Shown: positions 1 to 13,705, counted from the first letter of the stretch. The stretch is 35,776 nt of DNA from Ophioceras dolichostomum (GCA_003049485.1 PYST01000316.1:9102-44877), one strand, 5' to 3'. Numbers and translations are program-made. The notes: generated by a model from the letters alone, not told the origin.

Positions 1-379
1 CCCCCCCCCTTTTTTTTCCCCAACCCCTCGACCGCTCAACCTCCCATTTCTTCCGTCACCAGGAAGGAGTACACATGCTGACCAGCGCCTCTGACTACTT
101 ACTTATTTCGGCTGTCACAGTGGGATCGTGGCGAGAGGATGCCCTCGCAGGACAAGTGCTACAAGCTTCCGACATCATCCTAGGTGGAGCCCTCGGTGTT
201 TTGGAGTGTCGCGCCTGCAGGGTCCCACAGCGTCTGCCGACGGGGGCATATTACGACAGACCGTTTCCGATGAGGTCAGGGAGGGGCTTGCCATGTGCGC
301 TCGTTGGTTATTTCGACTACTTGGCAGGGCTTGGGTGCTGGCTGGGATACTTTGCTGTTGACTATTAATCAGGAGACTA
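1..379. other. Window edge, no gene supported
   Basis: The window opens with a C9-T8 homopolymer run. Short overlapping reading frames follow, none resembling a known protein. The right edge is the end of the F-box-like gene on the minus strand. Nothing else is supported. Confidence 0.5.
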
Positions 380-1204
380 CTATTGGCTTGAAGAGATTAT
401 CTCGGAAGTTTTGACCCAAAGGTTCGGTTGTGGATGTTGCCTCGGCAACGCCAAAGCTTTGTCCGTTGAGCCCATCTGAAACCACGTTCCATCATCGGGA
501 ACCTTTGAGCAGTCGGCGACGCCTGAGGGTAGCTCTGAAGGCTGCTGCTGCTGTTTGGGCAGCCGGCTCTGCTGCTGCTTCTGCCGGTTCTGCCTCTGGT
601 TCTGATTCCTGTCAAGGGTTAGGTCCAGACGAGCAGAAAGGGAGCAGCGACAGGCGTCCTTCGGCAGCTCGTCCCCTTTGTTACTATCCGTGCCTAAGTC
701 GCAGTGCACAGACTCCACCGCAGTCTTGCCGTTCTCGCTGCTGTTGCAGAGGGTAAACGTTGTCTCGGCCCATGTCGTGACGGCGTCCTCGGTTTGGGCC
801 AATACCTGTATGGGGCAGAATAGGTCGACCTTGTGCTCGATAGTGATGCATCAGATATAGCCGATATCCCGGCCCAGGTGCTTGAGCCACTGCTCGAAGA
901 CCACGGCGTCGAGGATCTGGAGGTCAGAGAGCGCCACCTTGACGCCGACGTCGGCGAACATGACGGTGAGCACCTCTTGACGGATCTGTCGGCAGGTGCG
1001 GGCGATAAGGGGCGTCGGGACATGAGCGATGCCCATCTTGCGTCCCATTGGCGACGTGTAGTGGATGCCGGCGTCATTGTCCTCGATGCACATTCGGAAT
1101 ATGCGCAGCCGGACCTCACGGGGGAAGCCGGCGTGCAGCAGGAGGCTGGATTTGGCCTGCGCACCACCAGGCAACGCCATCGCTGTAGGCGTTGTCGTGG
1201 ACAT
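380..1204 (-). CDS. Small F-box/2EXR-like domain protein, interrupted by an in-frame TGA
   Basis: The first 117 codons (1204 down to 854) have the look of the fungal F-box-like/2EXR family: a short leader, then a helical stretch containing FPREVRLRIFRMCIED, then TPLIARTCRQIRQEVLTVMF and a further helix ending in WLKHLGRDIGY. Such proteins are numerous in Pezizomycotina; many are thought to be substrate adaptors, but the role here is unknown. A TGA at 850-848 stops the frame. Translation in the same frame then runs on for about 155 codons to a stop at 382-380, starting with ITIEHKVDLFCPIQ, which reads as a natural continuation. The tail is Gln-rich and low complexity. I found no consensus intron that removes the TGA and keeps frame. 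It could be a pseudogene, a base error, or a protein ending at residue 117. The start at 1204 is the first ATG of the frame. Confidence 0.55.
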
Positions 1205-3504
1205 GGTGGTTGGTTGACTGTCGCCGAATGGTCTAATGGTCTGCCGATGTTGTTGTTGTGAATTTGAATTCGGCGCCGCGACAACAACGCTCCGGCGAAG
1301 ACAAGGGATAGCTCAGGTATTTGCGTTCAGGACCTCGGACGATGAAGGGAAGGAAGAAATAATTGAGGGGGGCAAAAGGCCCGGTATTGGACAAAGCGCG
1401 AGTTGGATTCGCTGTTGGTTGTCCCGGGCTGTTTTGATCTGTTTGAGTTTTCTTCGTTTCTTCGGTCTGCGAAGTGCGACACCTTAATTGTGGCAACAAC
1501 CTAGCTTTGATGTTACTTCAAGCTTGCCCTCTCGACGCGGGACTATCCGGGCCACCGACTGAGCGTGCTTTTCACATACTACTACGTACCTTCCATTCCG
1601 AGACGAAAGCCCTCAGCAGGAGGTTGATATGTTAACATATACCATTTTAAAGCACCTGCTACAGCCAACAAAATCAATAACGTGGGTCTCTCTCACTTAG
1701 CATATTCCGTCTGGGTCCTATATCTTAGGAAAAGCTGCTATTGAGAGATGCGAGGTGGGCATTGTGTCTGCTAGGGGCGCGTTGACGCGTCATGGCTTTC
1801 TTTGACGCGACCAACGGCCGCGATGCCCAACAACGAATTTGCTCAAATTCACCACCGGCTACCTGGTGTACCTCGAGAGGGATCGAAAGTAAGTAAGTCG
1901 GGAGGGCTGACGGGACGTACGACGCGGCTATTGGGAAGACCGAAGAGCTGGCGGACTGAAAGCTGGCATGGAACCCGGCAGAGCGATCGCTACGGTCTTC
2001 TCGAGTCTGAGGAAAGTCGAGAATTCGAGGCTCCGAAGCAGCCCTTGCTCCTCACGCGTGAACTTCTCAACATATCCTTGTGATACTATTGGGCAACAGT
2101 CCTTGGAACAACCGTCGGAAATAACATTAGCCCTATCAACAAGGGGACAGGTTGACATAAAGATCTTTCATAACACTAGAGAGGGCCCAACTGCTAATGG
2201 ATACCATTTCGCAAGGATACCGCGAAAAGACCCGTCGGGTGGCGCACGTTTAGACGTACGTAGTATAGTATCTGCAGGGCCGGACGTATGGGCCACAATG
2301 CGGGTTGGGCGCCTTTGATCGCATTAGAATGTATCCCCACCAACAACCGTCAGAGAGCACGCAGACAGATTTGTATCCTGGATCTGCCACATCGAGTTTG
2401 ACCTCGTCATTATCCATCAGATACAAATTTCCATTCTCGCACAGCGTCGCATGGCAAAGAGGGGTAAAAGCTGGGGTCCCGGGAACAGGTGGTGATGGTT
2501 ATGGTGGTGGTGGGTGAGATGTGGGCCAAGGCGGAGCAAGATATACCGAACTCTGGGGAAGAAAGGAATGACAGCGGTGGGATCAAGCTAATGGGGACGC
2601 CAAGACGGAGCATTTTGTTTTTGGGAAAACGCCAGTCACGCGTCAGGTCGGAACTTGGTCGCAATGGAACCGCCCAGTATTAGACTACGACAAGTTTTCC
2701 ACACCGACCGACCTTCCTGCGCATGGTGATCGACCATCAGTTCCAATCGCTACGGGCTGGGCGTGCGGGGGATGCATCGAAACCACCTGCCGAATTCGTG
2801 TAGGAAGGTAGGTATTGGAGAGAGCTAGGGCGGGCGCCACGGACGTCATGTCGGTCATGTCGTGTCGGATCGGCGAGCGAGCTGAATTCTAGGGCTCAGG
2901 GCCTGCAAGTTAGCTACCAATGAAGCGCTCGCCTACGCGCTTTGGTGGCTGTCTGACAGGTGGACGCGGCATGGTTTCCCGTCGTACCGGGACCAGGCCG
3001 AGACAAGGCCGAACCGTGCTTGGTTGCTGATGCGGAGAAGCAAAGCTCGGCATTGTCGAATGGTACGGTGGTAAGTGACGGACAGACTGAGCGATTGGCA
3101 TGCTTCTGTTTGCATGGGAAGGGAGGAGGATGATGATTGGTATCATCTGATGATGAGAGAGCAGAGGATTGCATGGAAGGGAAGGGTGGTATCGCACTGG
3201 CAGGGAAGGCAGGCGCGGGAAGGGATGGGGTCCAATATCGACGTGCATGCTCGCGAGCGCGGAGGAAGGACTCGGGTAATAATATAACAACCGCCCTATC
3301 CTCCTCACCCTCCCCTCATGCTTCTCCCACCTCTTTCCCGATCTTTCGTTCTCTCTCCCAACACGAGCCTTTACGCCCGCCATCGACTGTGAACGACTCG
3401 TTCGCAGAGGAGCGAGCCCACCTCCGTTCGACATCATCAGACCACGACCACATAGCAGCGAGGCCGACCGCGAGGACGACGACCAGATAGGGAGAACAAA
3501 CAGG
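1205..3504. other. 2.3 kb divergent intergenic region
   Basis: This separates the minus-strand F-box-like gene from the plus-strand sugar transporter and should contain both promoters. A perfect 14-bp palindrome centred on GTTAAC lies at 1627-1640, and GGT/GGTGA-rich repeats lie at about 2488-2520. The last 200 bp are CT-rich, as is usual for fungal leaders. The long minus-strand frame at 2910-4172 is antisense to transporter exons 1-2 and has no family resemblance, so I do not call it. Confidence 0.5.
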
Positions 3505-5477
3505 ATGGCGCCCAACGTCATCGGCCACAAGGAGACCTTCTCCAACGATGACAGGCTCTCGAAGCTCGCGGCCGCCGACACGAAGATGTGGTACAAGAAG
3601 CCGAACCTGCGGTTCCTGTACTTCATCCTCGTGCCGACGGCGCTGGGCGTCGAGTGGACGTCCGGCTTCGACTCGTCCATGATGAACAGCCTGCAGGCCG
3701 TGCCCGCGTGGGCGACGTGTGAGTCTTCTTTGTTTAACTTCTGATATCCCTTTCCTTCCTTCCTTCCTTCCTTCCTTTCTCCGCGACCCTGTAAGATGTT
3801 TGTCCATCTACTCGGACACAGTAGCCGGACAAAAGGAAAGGGCTGGGACAATGCCCGATGAGAATTGGGCCGAGTGGTAATAAAAGCTGATAAGTAACGA
3901 GAGAGAGAGAGAGAGAGAGAGGTGATAACAGACTTCGGAAACCCCGACTCGTCCCGCCTCGGCCTCCTCAACGCCATGTACTCCCTCGGCGCCCTGATGG
4001 CCGTCCCCTTCGTGCCGTACGTGTCGCAGTACCTGGGCCGCCGGTGGACGATCCTCGCGGCGTCGCTCGTGATGTGCATGGGCGCGGGCCTGCAGACGGG
4101 CTCGACGAACAGCGACATGTTCCTCGCGTCGCGCTGGGTGCTGGGGTTCGGTATTCCGTTTGCGATCGTCAACGCGTCGGCGCTGATCGGTGAGCTGAGC
4201 TATGCGAAGGAGCGGCCTGTTATGACATCGTGAGTTTCATCAGATCAGTCAGCCACCCCTTCCCTCTCCGGATCGGATTTCCCCTTTTCTCTTTATAAGT
4301 TTTGCTTGGGCGGGATGGATGGGTAAGCAAAGTTCGAGAACCATCTAACTGACTGACTTACCACACTCCGATCTCTCTGCCTCATTCCAGACTCTTTAAC
4401 GCCTCCTGGTTCGTCGGCGCCATCGTCGCGGCCGGCACCACCTACGGCACCTTCCAGATGGCGACGACCTGGTCCTGGCGCCTGCCCTCAGTCCTGCAGC
4501 TCGTGCCCTCCCTGTGCCAGATCTGCTTCATGTACTGGTGTCCCGAGTCGCCCCGCTGGCTCATCTCCCGCGACCGCGCCGACGAGGCCTACGCGATCCT
4601 CCAGAAGTACCACACGGAGGGCGACGATGGCGAGGAGTTCGCTCGCCTGGAGTTCGCTCAGATCCAGTCCACCATCGCGACCGAGAAGGAAACCGCCGCG
4701 CGCTTCGTGTGGGGAGACGTGATCCGCGACGCGCCCATGCGCCGGCGGTTCTTCCTGGCGGCCGTCGTGGGGTTCTTCACGCAGTGGAGCGGCAACGGCC
4801 TGATCTCGTTCTACATGAAGAAGATCCTGGCCCTGGTCGGCATCACCGACAACCTGACCGTCCAGAAGGTCATCCTCAGCAACACGTGCTGGGGTTTTAT
4901 TAATGCGGTGCCCATAGCGCTGATCGCGCCCAGGTTCAAGCGGCGCGTCATGTTCCTGATCTGCACCATCGGCACCGCGTGCGTGTACACGGCCTGGACG
5001 GTGGCGTCTGCGCGGTTCGCCATCACGAACGCGGCGTCTGCGGCCATCCCCGTGCTGGTGTTCATATACGTCTACTCGCCCTTCTACAACATCGGGTGGA
5101 ACGCCCTGACGTACACGTACATGGTCGAGGTCTTCCCCTACGAGCAGCGCTCGAAGGGCATAGCCGTTGAGCAGCTGACGGTGCGGTTCGCCGTGTTCTT
5201 CAACACGTACGTGAACCCGATCGCGCTGGACAGCATCGGGTGGAAGTACTACCTAGTGTACTGCGTGTGGATCCTGGTCGAGATCGCGACCGTGTTCTTC
5301 TTCTTCCCGGAGACGCACGGCCGCACGCTGGAGGAGCTGTCGTTCATGTTCGAGGGGAAGGAGGTGCAGGAAAAGGTGCAGAGCAAGATCGACAAGATCG
5401 TGCATGCGGAGGAGACGAGGGTCGAGGGGGATGCGGCTGCTGCTGGGCCTGCGCAGGGGAACGAGGAGAAGGTGTGA
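3505..5477 (+). CDS. MFS sugar-porter family transporter (lactose permease/hexose-transporter-like)
   Basis: Predicted plasma-membrane 12-helix sugar importer. Exons are 3505-3718, 3932-4229 and 4391-5477, giving 532 residues, normal for the family. Both introns use GTGAGT donors and CAG acceptors, and the joins restore conserved text (AWATYFGNPDSSRLGLLN; RPVMTSLFNASWF). Family signatures are the helix-1 region with GFDSSMMNSLQ (about residues 54-64), GRRWT in the loop 2-3 motif, PESPRWL at 222-228 in the central loop, and PETHGRT at 477-483 after helix 12. The C-terminal tail is charged and then Ala/Gly-rich, and should be cytosolic. The GFDSSMMN form is typical of the fungal LAC12-like subgroup rather than the high-affinity hexose carriers, but substrate cannot be read from sequence. 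Intron 1 carries a (CTTC)n tract and a (GA)11 tract that ends about 10 bases before the acceptor. Confidence 0.93.
3753..3778. repeat. (CTTC)n tetranucleotide microsatellite
   Basis: About five to six CTTC units lie within intron 1 of the sugar transporter, shortly after the donor. It is probably a neutral length-variable tract. Confidence 0.8.
3899..3920. repeat. (GA)11 microsatellite beside a splice acceptor
   Basis: Eleven GA units end about 10 bases before the intron 1 acceptor (AG at 3930-3931) of the sugar transporter. The acceptor therefore lacks the usual pyrimidine tract, which is unusual but tolerated in fungi. Confidence 0.85.
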
Positions 5478-7887
5478 TGTGATGTCGTGATTGGGGGTGG
5501 GTTAGGAGTGAGTTTCGCCAGGAGGTGGATTTAGTTGTTTGGTGATTCTTCCAGCTATTTTCCAGCCTCGGTGCGTTTGCGTTAGGCAGGGCGAAGGCAC
5601 AGAACACGCAGTATGAGACCATAGTTTCCCTTCTCCGTGGTGTGCCCTGACATAATTGTGGCTGTGAAGATGAACCTGATAGTTTCATCCTAGGCGGGCA
5701 ACACGGGCCGGCAACACGAACTTGCTCCGGGGCAGAGCCCATGGCCACTGGCCAACATGTGAGGATACGATTATTGCGCGCCATGTATGTGGTAGGGTCA
5801 GGAGGCAGGAGCCTGCCGCCCAGGCTCCGGATCCGTTTTGGACCGGGCGATACTATCGTCAAAGCTACGAGAGCCTGAGGACCAAAAATTTGAAATGAGG
5901 GTTGCGTCACCACATGAGGCGGAGCGGTCGATCCGACGTTGGTTTTGCCTTGCACGGGGCTGTTGGCAAGAGGGCTGCTGCAGGAGGAGGAGGCCGTCTT
6001 GCTTGGCACGCTCGCGCGCGGATATGACAGGCTGCCCTCCTCCAATAATAGATCGTACGTTGACAAGCGTGCTGAACCATTGCTCCCGCCAACCTGCCTT
6101 TATACGCGTAATGAGTTGGTTGACACGCCTCGTAGCAACCGCCGTCTCTGAGTACAGGGATGTATGCGTGTTGGAGGTTATCTCAACCCTTTATTCACCT
6201 AGTTACCTAGTGGCCATGGGTTGCGATCAGTCCGCATACCGACAGTTCGACACGCAGCAAACGCACCACGGTGCGTCCTCGCCTGCTGCCCCGGATTAAA
6301 AATTTGACCGTATTACTATACCTGTCTGCCTCGTCGTGGCATCTTTGCTTCCATGGCCAGGTCACATCGACAACCCAACCTAAGTAGCCCTGCCCTGGCG
6401 GTTAGTGGCCCATGGGTGGACAAGCCAATGGGATTTTTCTAACTTAGTTTCCCCCCACGGAGTGTCGGAGTGCTAATGTGTGGGACCTGCTCCGGGGTGG
6501 TTGTGTGCAACCCGATAAACCGACGACTCAAACAGCCATTCCTCAATGCCAAGCTTTTCAGGGGATCCAGTTGGGAGGGTGTGATGTTCTCATTGGGTTA
6601 GTAGTGCGGCTGTGCAGGTGAGAGCCGCGCAATCCGCCAAGCCCAATCCGCCAATCCGATCGGGTTCGGTCGGAGATAATTTCACATTTCTTCGTACAAC
6701 AGCTTAATACGTCGTATCAACACTGGTCCCCGATATTCAATGTTTGTGAGCATTTTGGATCCGGTCCCAGTCCAGTCCGCCCTTCACCCCGGGTAAATGA
6801 ATCCCGACATTTTGTGGCGCGGAGTTGCAATAGCATGCTTTGAAGACAGTCGACTGACCCCATCGACATTTTTGTCTGCATGGTACTATATGTAGAAAGG
6901 TATGTGTTCGGACGAGCGGTACGGAAGAAGCCGTCTGGTTTGTTTTGAAAGGTCATCCTGGTGGTTTGTAGTCCCGTCTGACGAGGAGATCTTCTACGCG
7001 AGCAGTGGAGAAAGGATCTAGGCCTAACAAGCCCTATCGTATCCGTCGCATTCGATGGCTCTTTCACGCCCCCACCCCCTTTTTTCTCTTATTTCTTTTC
7101 TTCGTTTTGGCCAGAGATGATCCACCAACATGGATTAATTGGATCCCATCCGACCATCCGCCATCGGGAAAGGAATTTGTGTGACTTTGCTATGCTGGGA
7201 TGTTTGTACAGGCCTCCCAGCTGTTATGGGCTGGCGCATCCGATCGGGTTCAGGGAGCTGGGCCGCGTGTTCTTTGGGATCGATCCTCAAGATACGAGAA
7301 GAATCACTGGCTGGGGGCTCTTCGGGGTCAGACGGACACCGACACACCCACCCCCGTTACTAAGGGGGGTAAAGAACAACGCCTCGACTTTGCATGGAAT
7401 GGGAAGTGTCCGTGGCGTTGGTTGCAAGCGCTGCTATGCGGGCCCCTATTTGGGATATTTACGGCCTTTTCTCCGTCTGTTGGCAGCGGCACTAACGTGG
7501 GTTCCCGACATCCTTGGGCATAAGCGAGTGGTGCCTCATCCTGGAGGGGTGTGTGCACGACCTTTCCCAAAATGAGTCCCTCGAACACATATATGCCATC
7601 TGCCGCCACATCTTCAGTCCTGTTCTCGCTAGTAGTCTCTTTCCTCATCTTCGCCACGACTATTTCTCACTGACGACACAGGAAGCGACCGTCCTGTTCG
7701 ACGCAGCAGAGTGCCACCACTGACTCAGCTGAACAAACTCACAGAGCAGTACTACACGGCGTACCAAACTCTAATTCGGCAACTTTCTCGACTACTTCCT
7801 CGTCTACGGACAACGTCGGCGTTTCGTCGAAGCAGCACATCGCCGGAGACACGTAGCGGAGGATATCACACTACAGGCAGAGGTCCC
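5478..7887. other. 2.4 kb intergenic region upstream of the RTA1-like gene
   Basis: No reading frame here resembles a known family. Visible structure: a tandem CAATCCGCCA motif at about 6630-6658, next to the first copy of an exact 14-bp direct repeat (ATCCGATCGGGTTC, 6654-6667 and 7238-7251). A CT-rich stretch at about 7070-7110 may mark a transcription start region. Confidence 0.45.
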
Positions 7888-9359
<1,472 letters not shown>

Positions 9360-10397
9360 GGGGGCTCTGCTCTTCTTTTGGGGGCTGCGCTGCCGTGGCA
9401 GTTTTGGTGTTTCGGGATTTTTTCCTACGGGGTTCAGGGAGATTGTTACTGATGAGGTCACGTCGGCTATTTCTTCTTCTAGGGTATTCGTCCTACTCAC
9501 TGAGCAGCGTGGACAGGGGGCTTATGTGAAGGCACATACGGGTCGAGGGAAAGGGACAGGATGGTTCGGATCGGGATGTTTTGGGAAGCCTACGGTCACT
9601 CTGATAGACAGGGGCCAATGGCGTCCTTCGGGTCTGATTTCCTTGCCATAGACATATTATGTAGAATTTCGATCTTTGGCTCATGGTATACAGCCGGCCT
9701 CAGGTCTTTTTTTCTTTTCTTTTCTCTCTTTTCTCTTTTCCTTTGTCGGCGTCGGTCTTGTCTACGGCGGTGTGCTGGCTGTGCTAAGCGACGAAAATTA
9801 GTCCATCACCATGTAATGAGCATTTTGGTAGATCGGGAACGAAGAATATCTAGGCATCTCGTAATCATGGCCGTCAGTCTAACGCCTATGCGTTGCTCAT
9901 ACTGTTGGCAGGGCGGAGAGAGGCGGAGGCGTGGGTGGGCTGGTCTGTCAGTTGAAAAGCCGCGCGCGTTCACCCCCTTGATCAGTCGAGTGCGTTCCAA
10001 TCATGAAGCCCAAGCTTGACCATTGCGGACGGCGCAAGTTCGGTCCGTCTGACCTCTCTGCGACGGCATGCCGGGGGATTCTTGATGGTTCCTTTGACGG
10101 GGACGGCCTCGGACTCCAGAAGTTTTGCCTGGGAAGGAAGGGAAAGGAGTTTACGCCGGTATATATAGAGATATATATCCCTCGCTCCTTGAGCTCCCAC
10201 CGCAAGATGGGGATTTGCTGGAAGACTATTTGCTGCCTAGATTGGGGACATCAGTAGCTGTGGTCGGCATTATTCGTCTGTGGTACCGCTGGGGACGCGG
10301 GGACTGGGCTAGGGGGGGACCGAGAAGTGGCTTGACGGCTGTCATCGACGAGAAGATGAACCAGAACAGCCATCTCCGGTGACGTGGCTGTTGGACC
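9360..10397. other. 1.0 kb intergenic region, no gene supported
   Basis: This holds the 3' flank of the RTA1-like gene and AT-rich patches such as the TATATATAGAGATATATA stretch near 10159-10178. No reading frame of note was found. It leads into the NRPS relic on the opposite strand. Confidence 0.4.
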
Positions 10398-11018
10398 TTA
10401 TCCGAGGTCTCTATCCGATAGCCCCGAGTGAGATAACAGAACAATGACGGCGTTCCTAGCAGCTGCCACACTGTTACAGCTGCGGTGTCGGGCCGCGTAG
10501 CTCGCGAACTCGAACACGCGGCTCGTGGAGTGGTACCCGAGGAGTTCAGCGCTGGGGATTGCTCCCAAAATGAAGTTCGAATGGTTAACTACCACGCTTT
10601 CCGGCACGCCTGTGCTGCCCGATGTGAAGATCATGTAGGCGGGGCTCGACGGCTTGTACGATGGGGAGGTACATCGCTGCCGTGCCGCGTGAGTGGAAGC
10701 GTCGCGTCCAAGCCGATCAGCACCTCCGTCGCGGATGGAGTGATCCCGGGCCGGCGCCAGCGGCCTCAAGTCACGCTCGCTGCGAGCCCTTCCACGCAGC
10801 AGAGAACACCTTTCTGCGGTCTGAGGCCTGGATGGGTTACGCCACTCTAGTGGTAGAAAGTCCAAGAATTCCCATTTGGCGCCAGCTTTTTCGGAAAGAC
10901 GCATGGCCGAGAGCAGCGAGGTTGAGAAGTGAAGAGAGAGCAACTGGCAGCGATCGAAGGTCCCAAGGCCGGGGCAGGAATCAGCATCACTTGACTTGCA
11001 AACATATGAGAAGTCCAA
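10398..11018 (-). pseudogene. Eroded NRPS adenylation-domain fragment
   Basis: The minus-strand frame contains a clear adenylation core A3 region: AYMIFTSGSTGVPESVVVNH (A3 motif at about 10637-10608), followed by SRVFEFASYA (FASY at about 10508), the spacing expected in fungal nonribosomal peptide synthetase A domains. Upstream text such as PLEWRNPSRPQ and TSPSYKPSSP resembles the usual lead-in only in patches, suggesting frameshifts. Downstream of FASYA the conserved order is lost and no condensation, carrier or later adenylation motifs are seen. The canonical Pro-Lys-Gly after the TSGSTG loop reads Pro-Glu-Ser, and the lysine is normally conserved. A working A domain has about 500 residues, so this is a relic. 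It has no intact biosynthetic neighbours. Fragment boundaries are approximate. Confidence 0.7.
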
Positions 11019-13705
11019 GCAGTATCAATCAGAAGGCATGGCACAGGAGTTTTAATATTGAATGCTCGGCGGACTCTTGCCCCACGGCCCAGCCGAGCCT
11101 CTATTGATAGCCTCCGCCGGGTCGTGCAGATTTCCGGTCTCCGTTGATGTAGACCGCATTGGGGAATGTTCCCCGCAAAATAAGGCGCACTGAAGAGCAA
11201 GCCACTGTACCCAAAGACGGTCCGAAACAGACCCGAGAGGCGTGAAGACAGTAGCCACCTGACAAAGGCTTTCAAAGCCAGCGTCCCATCCAATTCCATC
11301 CGCGCTGAGCCTCAGTGATGGCGAGTATTCAGCACCCATGTTGAAGGTTGATGACTGATGACGTCACCCCAAGTGCCGCACCGACTGGTCAGTTTTCGGG
11401 GCTTGTGTGCACAGGTGAGCCCCCGCTGAGTTGACCCATAGAGAAAAATGCTAAAGTCCGGCGTTCCTCTGAAGGCACCCATTACCAAAATAGGATGCGT
11501 GAGGTGCGTACGGCGGCGGCGCTGGGTTCTAAGATCGTCGTGGGTGATCTTCTTCCCTTGGCGTCATTCTCCACCGCTCATGGCCTGGAGCTAGCTCCTG
11601 TACATTGTCGTTGGCCGTTGAAGGTAGATGAAAGGGTTCCGCGTTGAGTAAAGAAATGAAAACAAAGAAATCGAGAAGGGAAAGATTTTGGGGAAAGGAG
11701 AGGAGACTACCTCTGAGCCAGACTGAACTGAAGACGATTGTGGGCGTTGGCAGCACGCATCAGTGTGGGATTCGGCACTTGCCCAGTACCGGCGGTCGTC
11801 CGGTATGCCACGAAGTTTAGGTTATCGGTACGTGGAGGCGGAGTTCTGGAGGAGACGGGATCGGACTGCGCACTTGCATTTCGTCCCATCAATTCCAAAA
11901 CCTTCAGCACAAGAGAGAAGCGCTCTGCGATAACATACAATCAAGCGCTCGTTCATTATTTTGTGTTGTCGTGGGGGGCAATCAAACTCGTTCTTTGTTA
12001 ACATAGAGACCGTTCCCCGATTGGCGTTTTGCGCGCCAAGCGTGCGCGTCAAGCGTCGAAGGTTATTGATGACCGGCCGAAGACCTTCAGGCTCTTGGGG
12101 TACTAGAGTCCGGGGTACTTTGACCTAGGAGTTGTTGGCATTCTTTTTAGGGACAAGATGGGTCGATTTTAATGATTAAGTGTCTCTCGTTTGTTTCGTT
12201 GGCGCCACCCTGGAATCCGCTGTCGTAGGGCGCGGATTCCAGTTGGCTTTAGCGGCTGTGTCGGCCATCCAGCCAGCCCTCTTCTGATTGTTGGCCTCGT
12301 GTCCGGCTCGGAACGCAGGGCAGCCGGCGAACGCCAGTTCCGTCCCGGGGCAGTGGGAAACAGCGGGTGGGAAAAGGAATGGGAGACCTCAATCCACAAA
12401 GAAGCCCTCGCATTGGGCCATTTGAACGTTCAAACTTCAAAGGCTTTCTTAGCGTGACGACCCCCCACTCTTTCTTGTTCAGCTCGTGACCACCGGCTCG
12501 CGATTGTCAAAGGAAGAGGGCGAAAAAGCCAGGGACTGGAGGGAGGGGTACTCGACGTAAAGCAGCCAGCAATCTCGTCTTCCCCGTCCGTGTCTTGGAC
12601 CCTAATCCCTTTTAATCCGGGGGAAGAGGTAGGGATGGGCGCACAGGGATATGTTTAGGCACGTTGGGCGAATGGACAGGAGGGATACAGTGGTAGGCAC
12701 GGCGGCGGCGCCGACATGTCGTGGAGGGTATCTGATGAAGTTATCTGTCGCACCTGTTTGAAAGGTTGTTCAAATAAATGCCGGCAACCTGCAGAGATGG
12801 GCAGACAAAAATAAGGTAGGGAAATTACAGATCGTATCTTCATTGGCTGAAAAAGCACCATCACACCCTCTTCGGTGCGCTGAGTCCGCTCGACAAGACT
12901 GTCATCTCACGTCATCAGCACTTAGGCTTTCCCTGAAGAGGGAGAGAATGTCAAGCGAGCCGGGGAGCTTGGGAGCTGGAAAGGGAACCTAGGCCTGCTT
13001 GGCAGCAGCACGCCGCGCAAACAAGGGACGTCCAAGGGAGATGCGCGCTAGACTAATCCTCATGTTTGCCTCCATCCAAAGCCCCAATCCCGTTGGCTTT
13101 TCATCCATTGACCATGTGAGCGCCGAAGCCAATGTGGCCCTCCTTTGTCTCTCTCTCCTACTTTTTGTTCCGCCCCTACCGATTCAAGTTACATATGTGA
13201 TCAGCGTCAGAGCCTGACGGTGCCCAGCCCTTTTTCTTCCCCCCTTCCAACTTTCCCAATAACAACGACAACCCCCAACAGCCACAACTGAAACGCTTGG
13301 ACGACGATCGTACTCGAGAAATTCCACGAACGAGCGGAGAAGAACCGATAGTCGGTGTCCCCCCATTCTTTCCCCAACATTTTTCTCGCCTTCGAGCGAA
13401 GACCAAAAAGAAAAGATAATTGCGATTTGAGACTCAGTCTCGGAGAGGAGCGGAAAAAGAAGCTTTGGTCCGGTAGCACCGATCCATAACAAAATTTGCC
13501 GCTTGTTGGTCGGCGTCGCACAACAGCGGATTCCGCCCTACAACGCTTTGCCCCGCACACCGCCTCCGCGGTTCAGTGACGACACCAACGAACCAGACGA
13601 ACGAAATCCGAGTCAAGTCAACATCGAGGTTGGTTACGGAGACGAGGATACCCAAACCACAAACGCGAACTCGACCATTCGACCACTCCTCACTTCGTCG
13701 CAAAG
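11019..13705. other. 2.7 kb intergenic region upstream of the DUF7053 gene
   Basis: No coding region is supported. It may include further unrecognisable NRPS remnants near 11020-11300. A perfect 11-bp inverted repeat lies at 12210-12242. From about 13140 to the ATG at 13706 the sequence is a long C/T/A-rich stretch typical of a fungal promoter and 5' leader. Confidence 0.45.
12210..12242. repeat. 11-bp perfect inverted repeat (CTGGAATCCGC / GCGGATTCCAG)
   Basis: Two 11-base arms at 12210-12220 and 12232-12242 flank an 11-base spacer. It could be a hairpin or a dimeric protein-binding site. It is about 1.5 kb upstream of the DUF7053 start, and no gene lies nearby to assign it to. Confidence 0.8.

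Noticed and set aside
2910..4172. 420-codon minus-strand open frame
   Set aside because: It is antisense to the promoter and exons 1-2 of the sugar transporter, is rich in Arg/Ser/Pro, and shows no domain. GC-rich coding sequence often leaves the antisense frame open.
5344..6066. 240-codon minus-strand frame overlapping the transporter 3' end
   Set aside because: Its C-terminal part is the antisense of the transporter tail and the rest has no similarity to any family I know.
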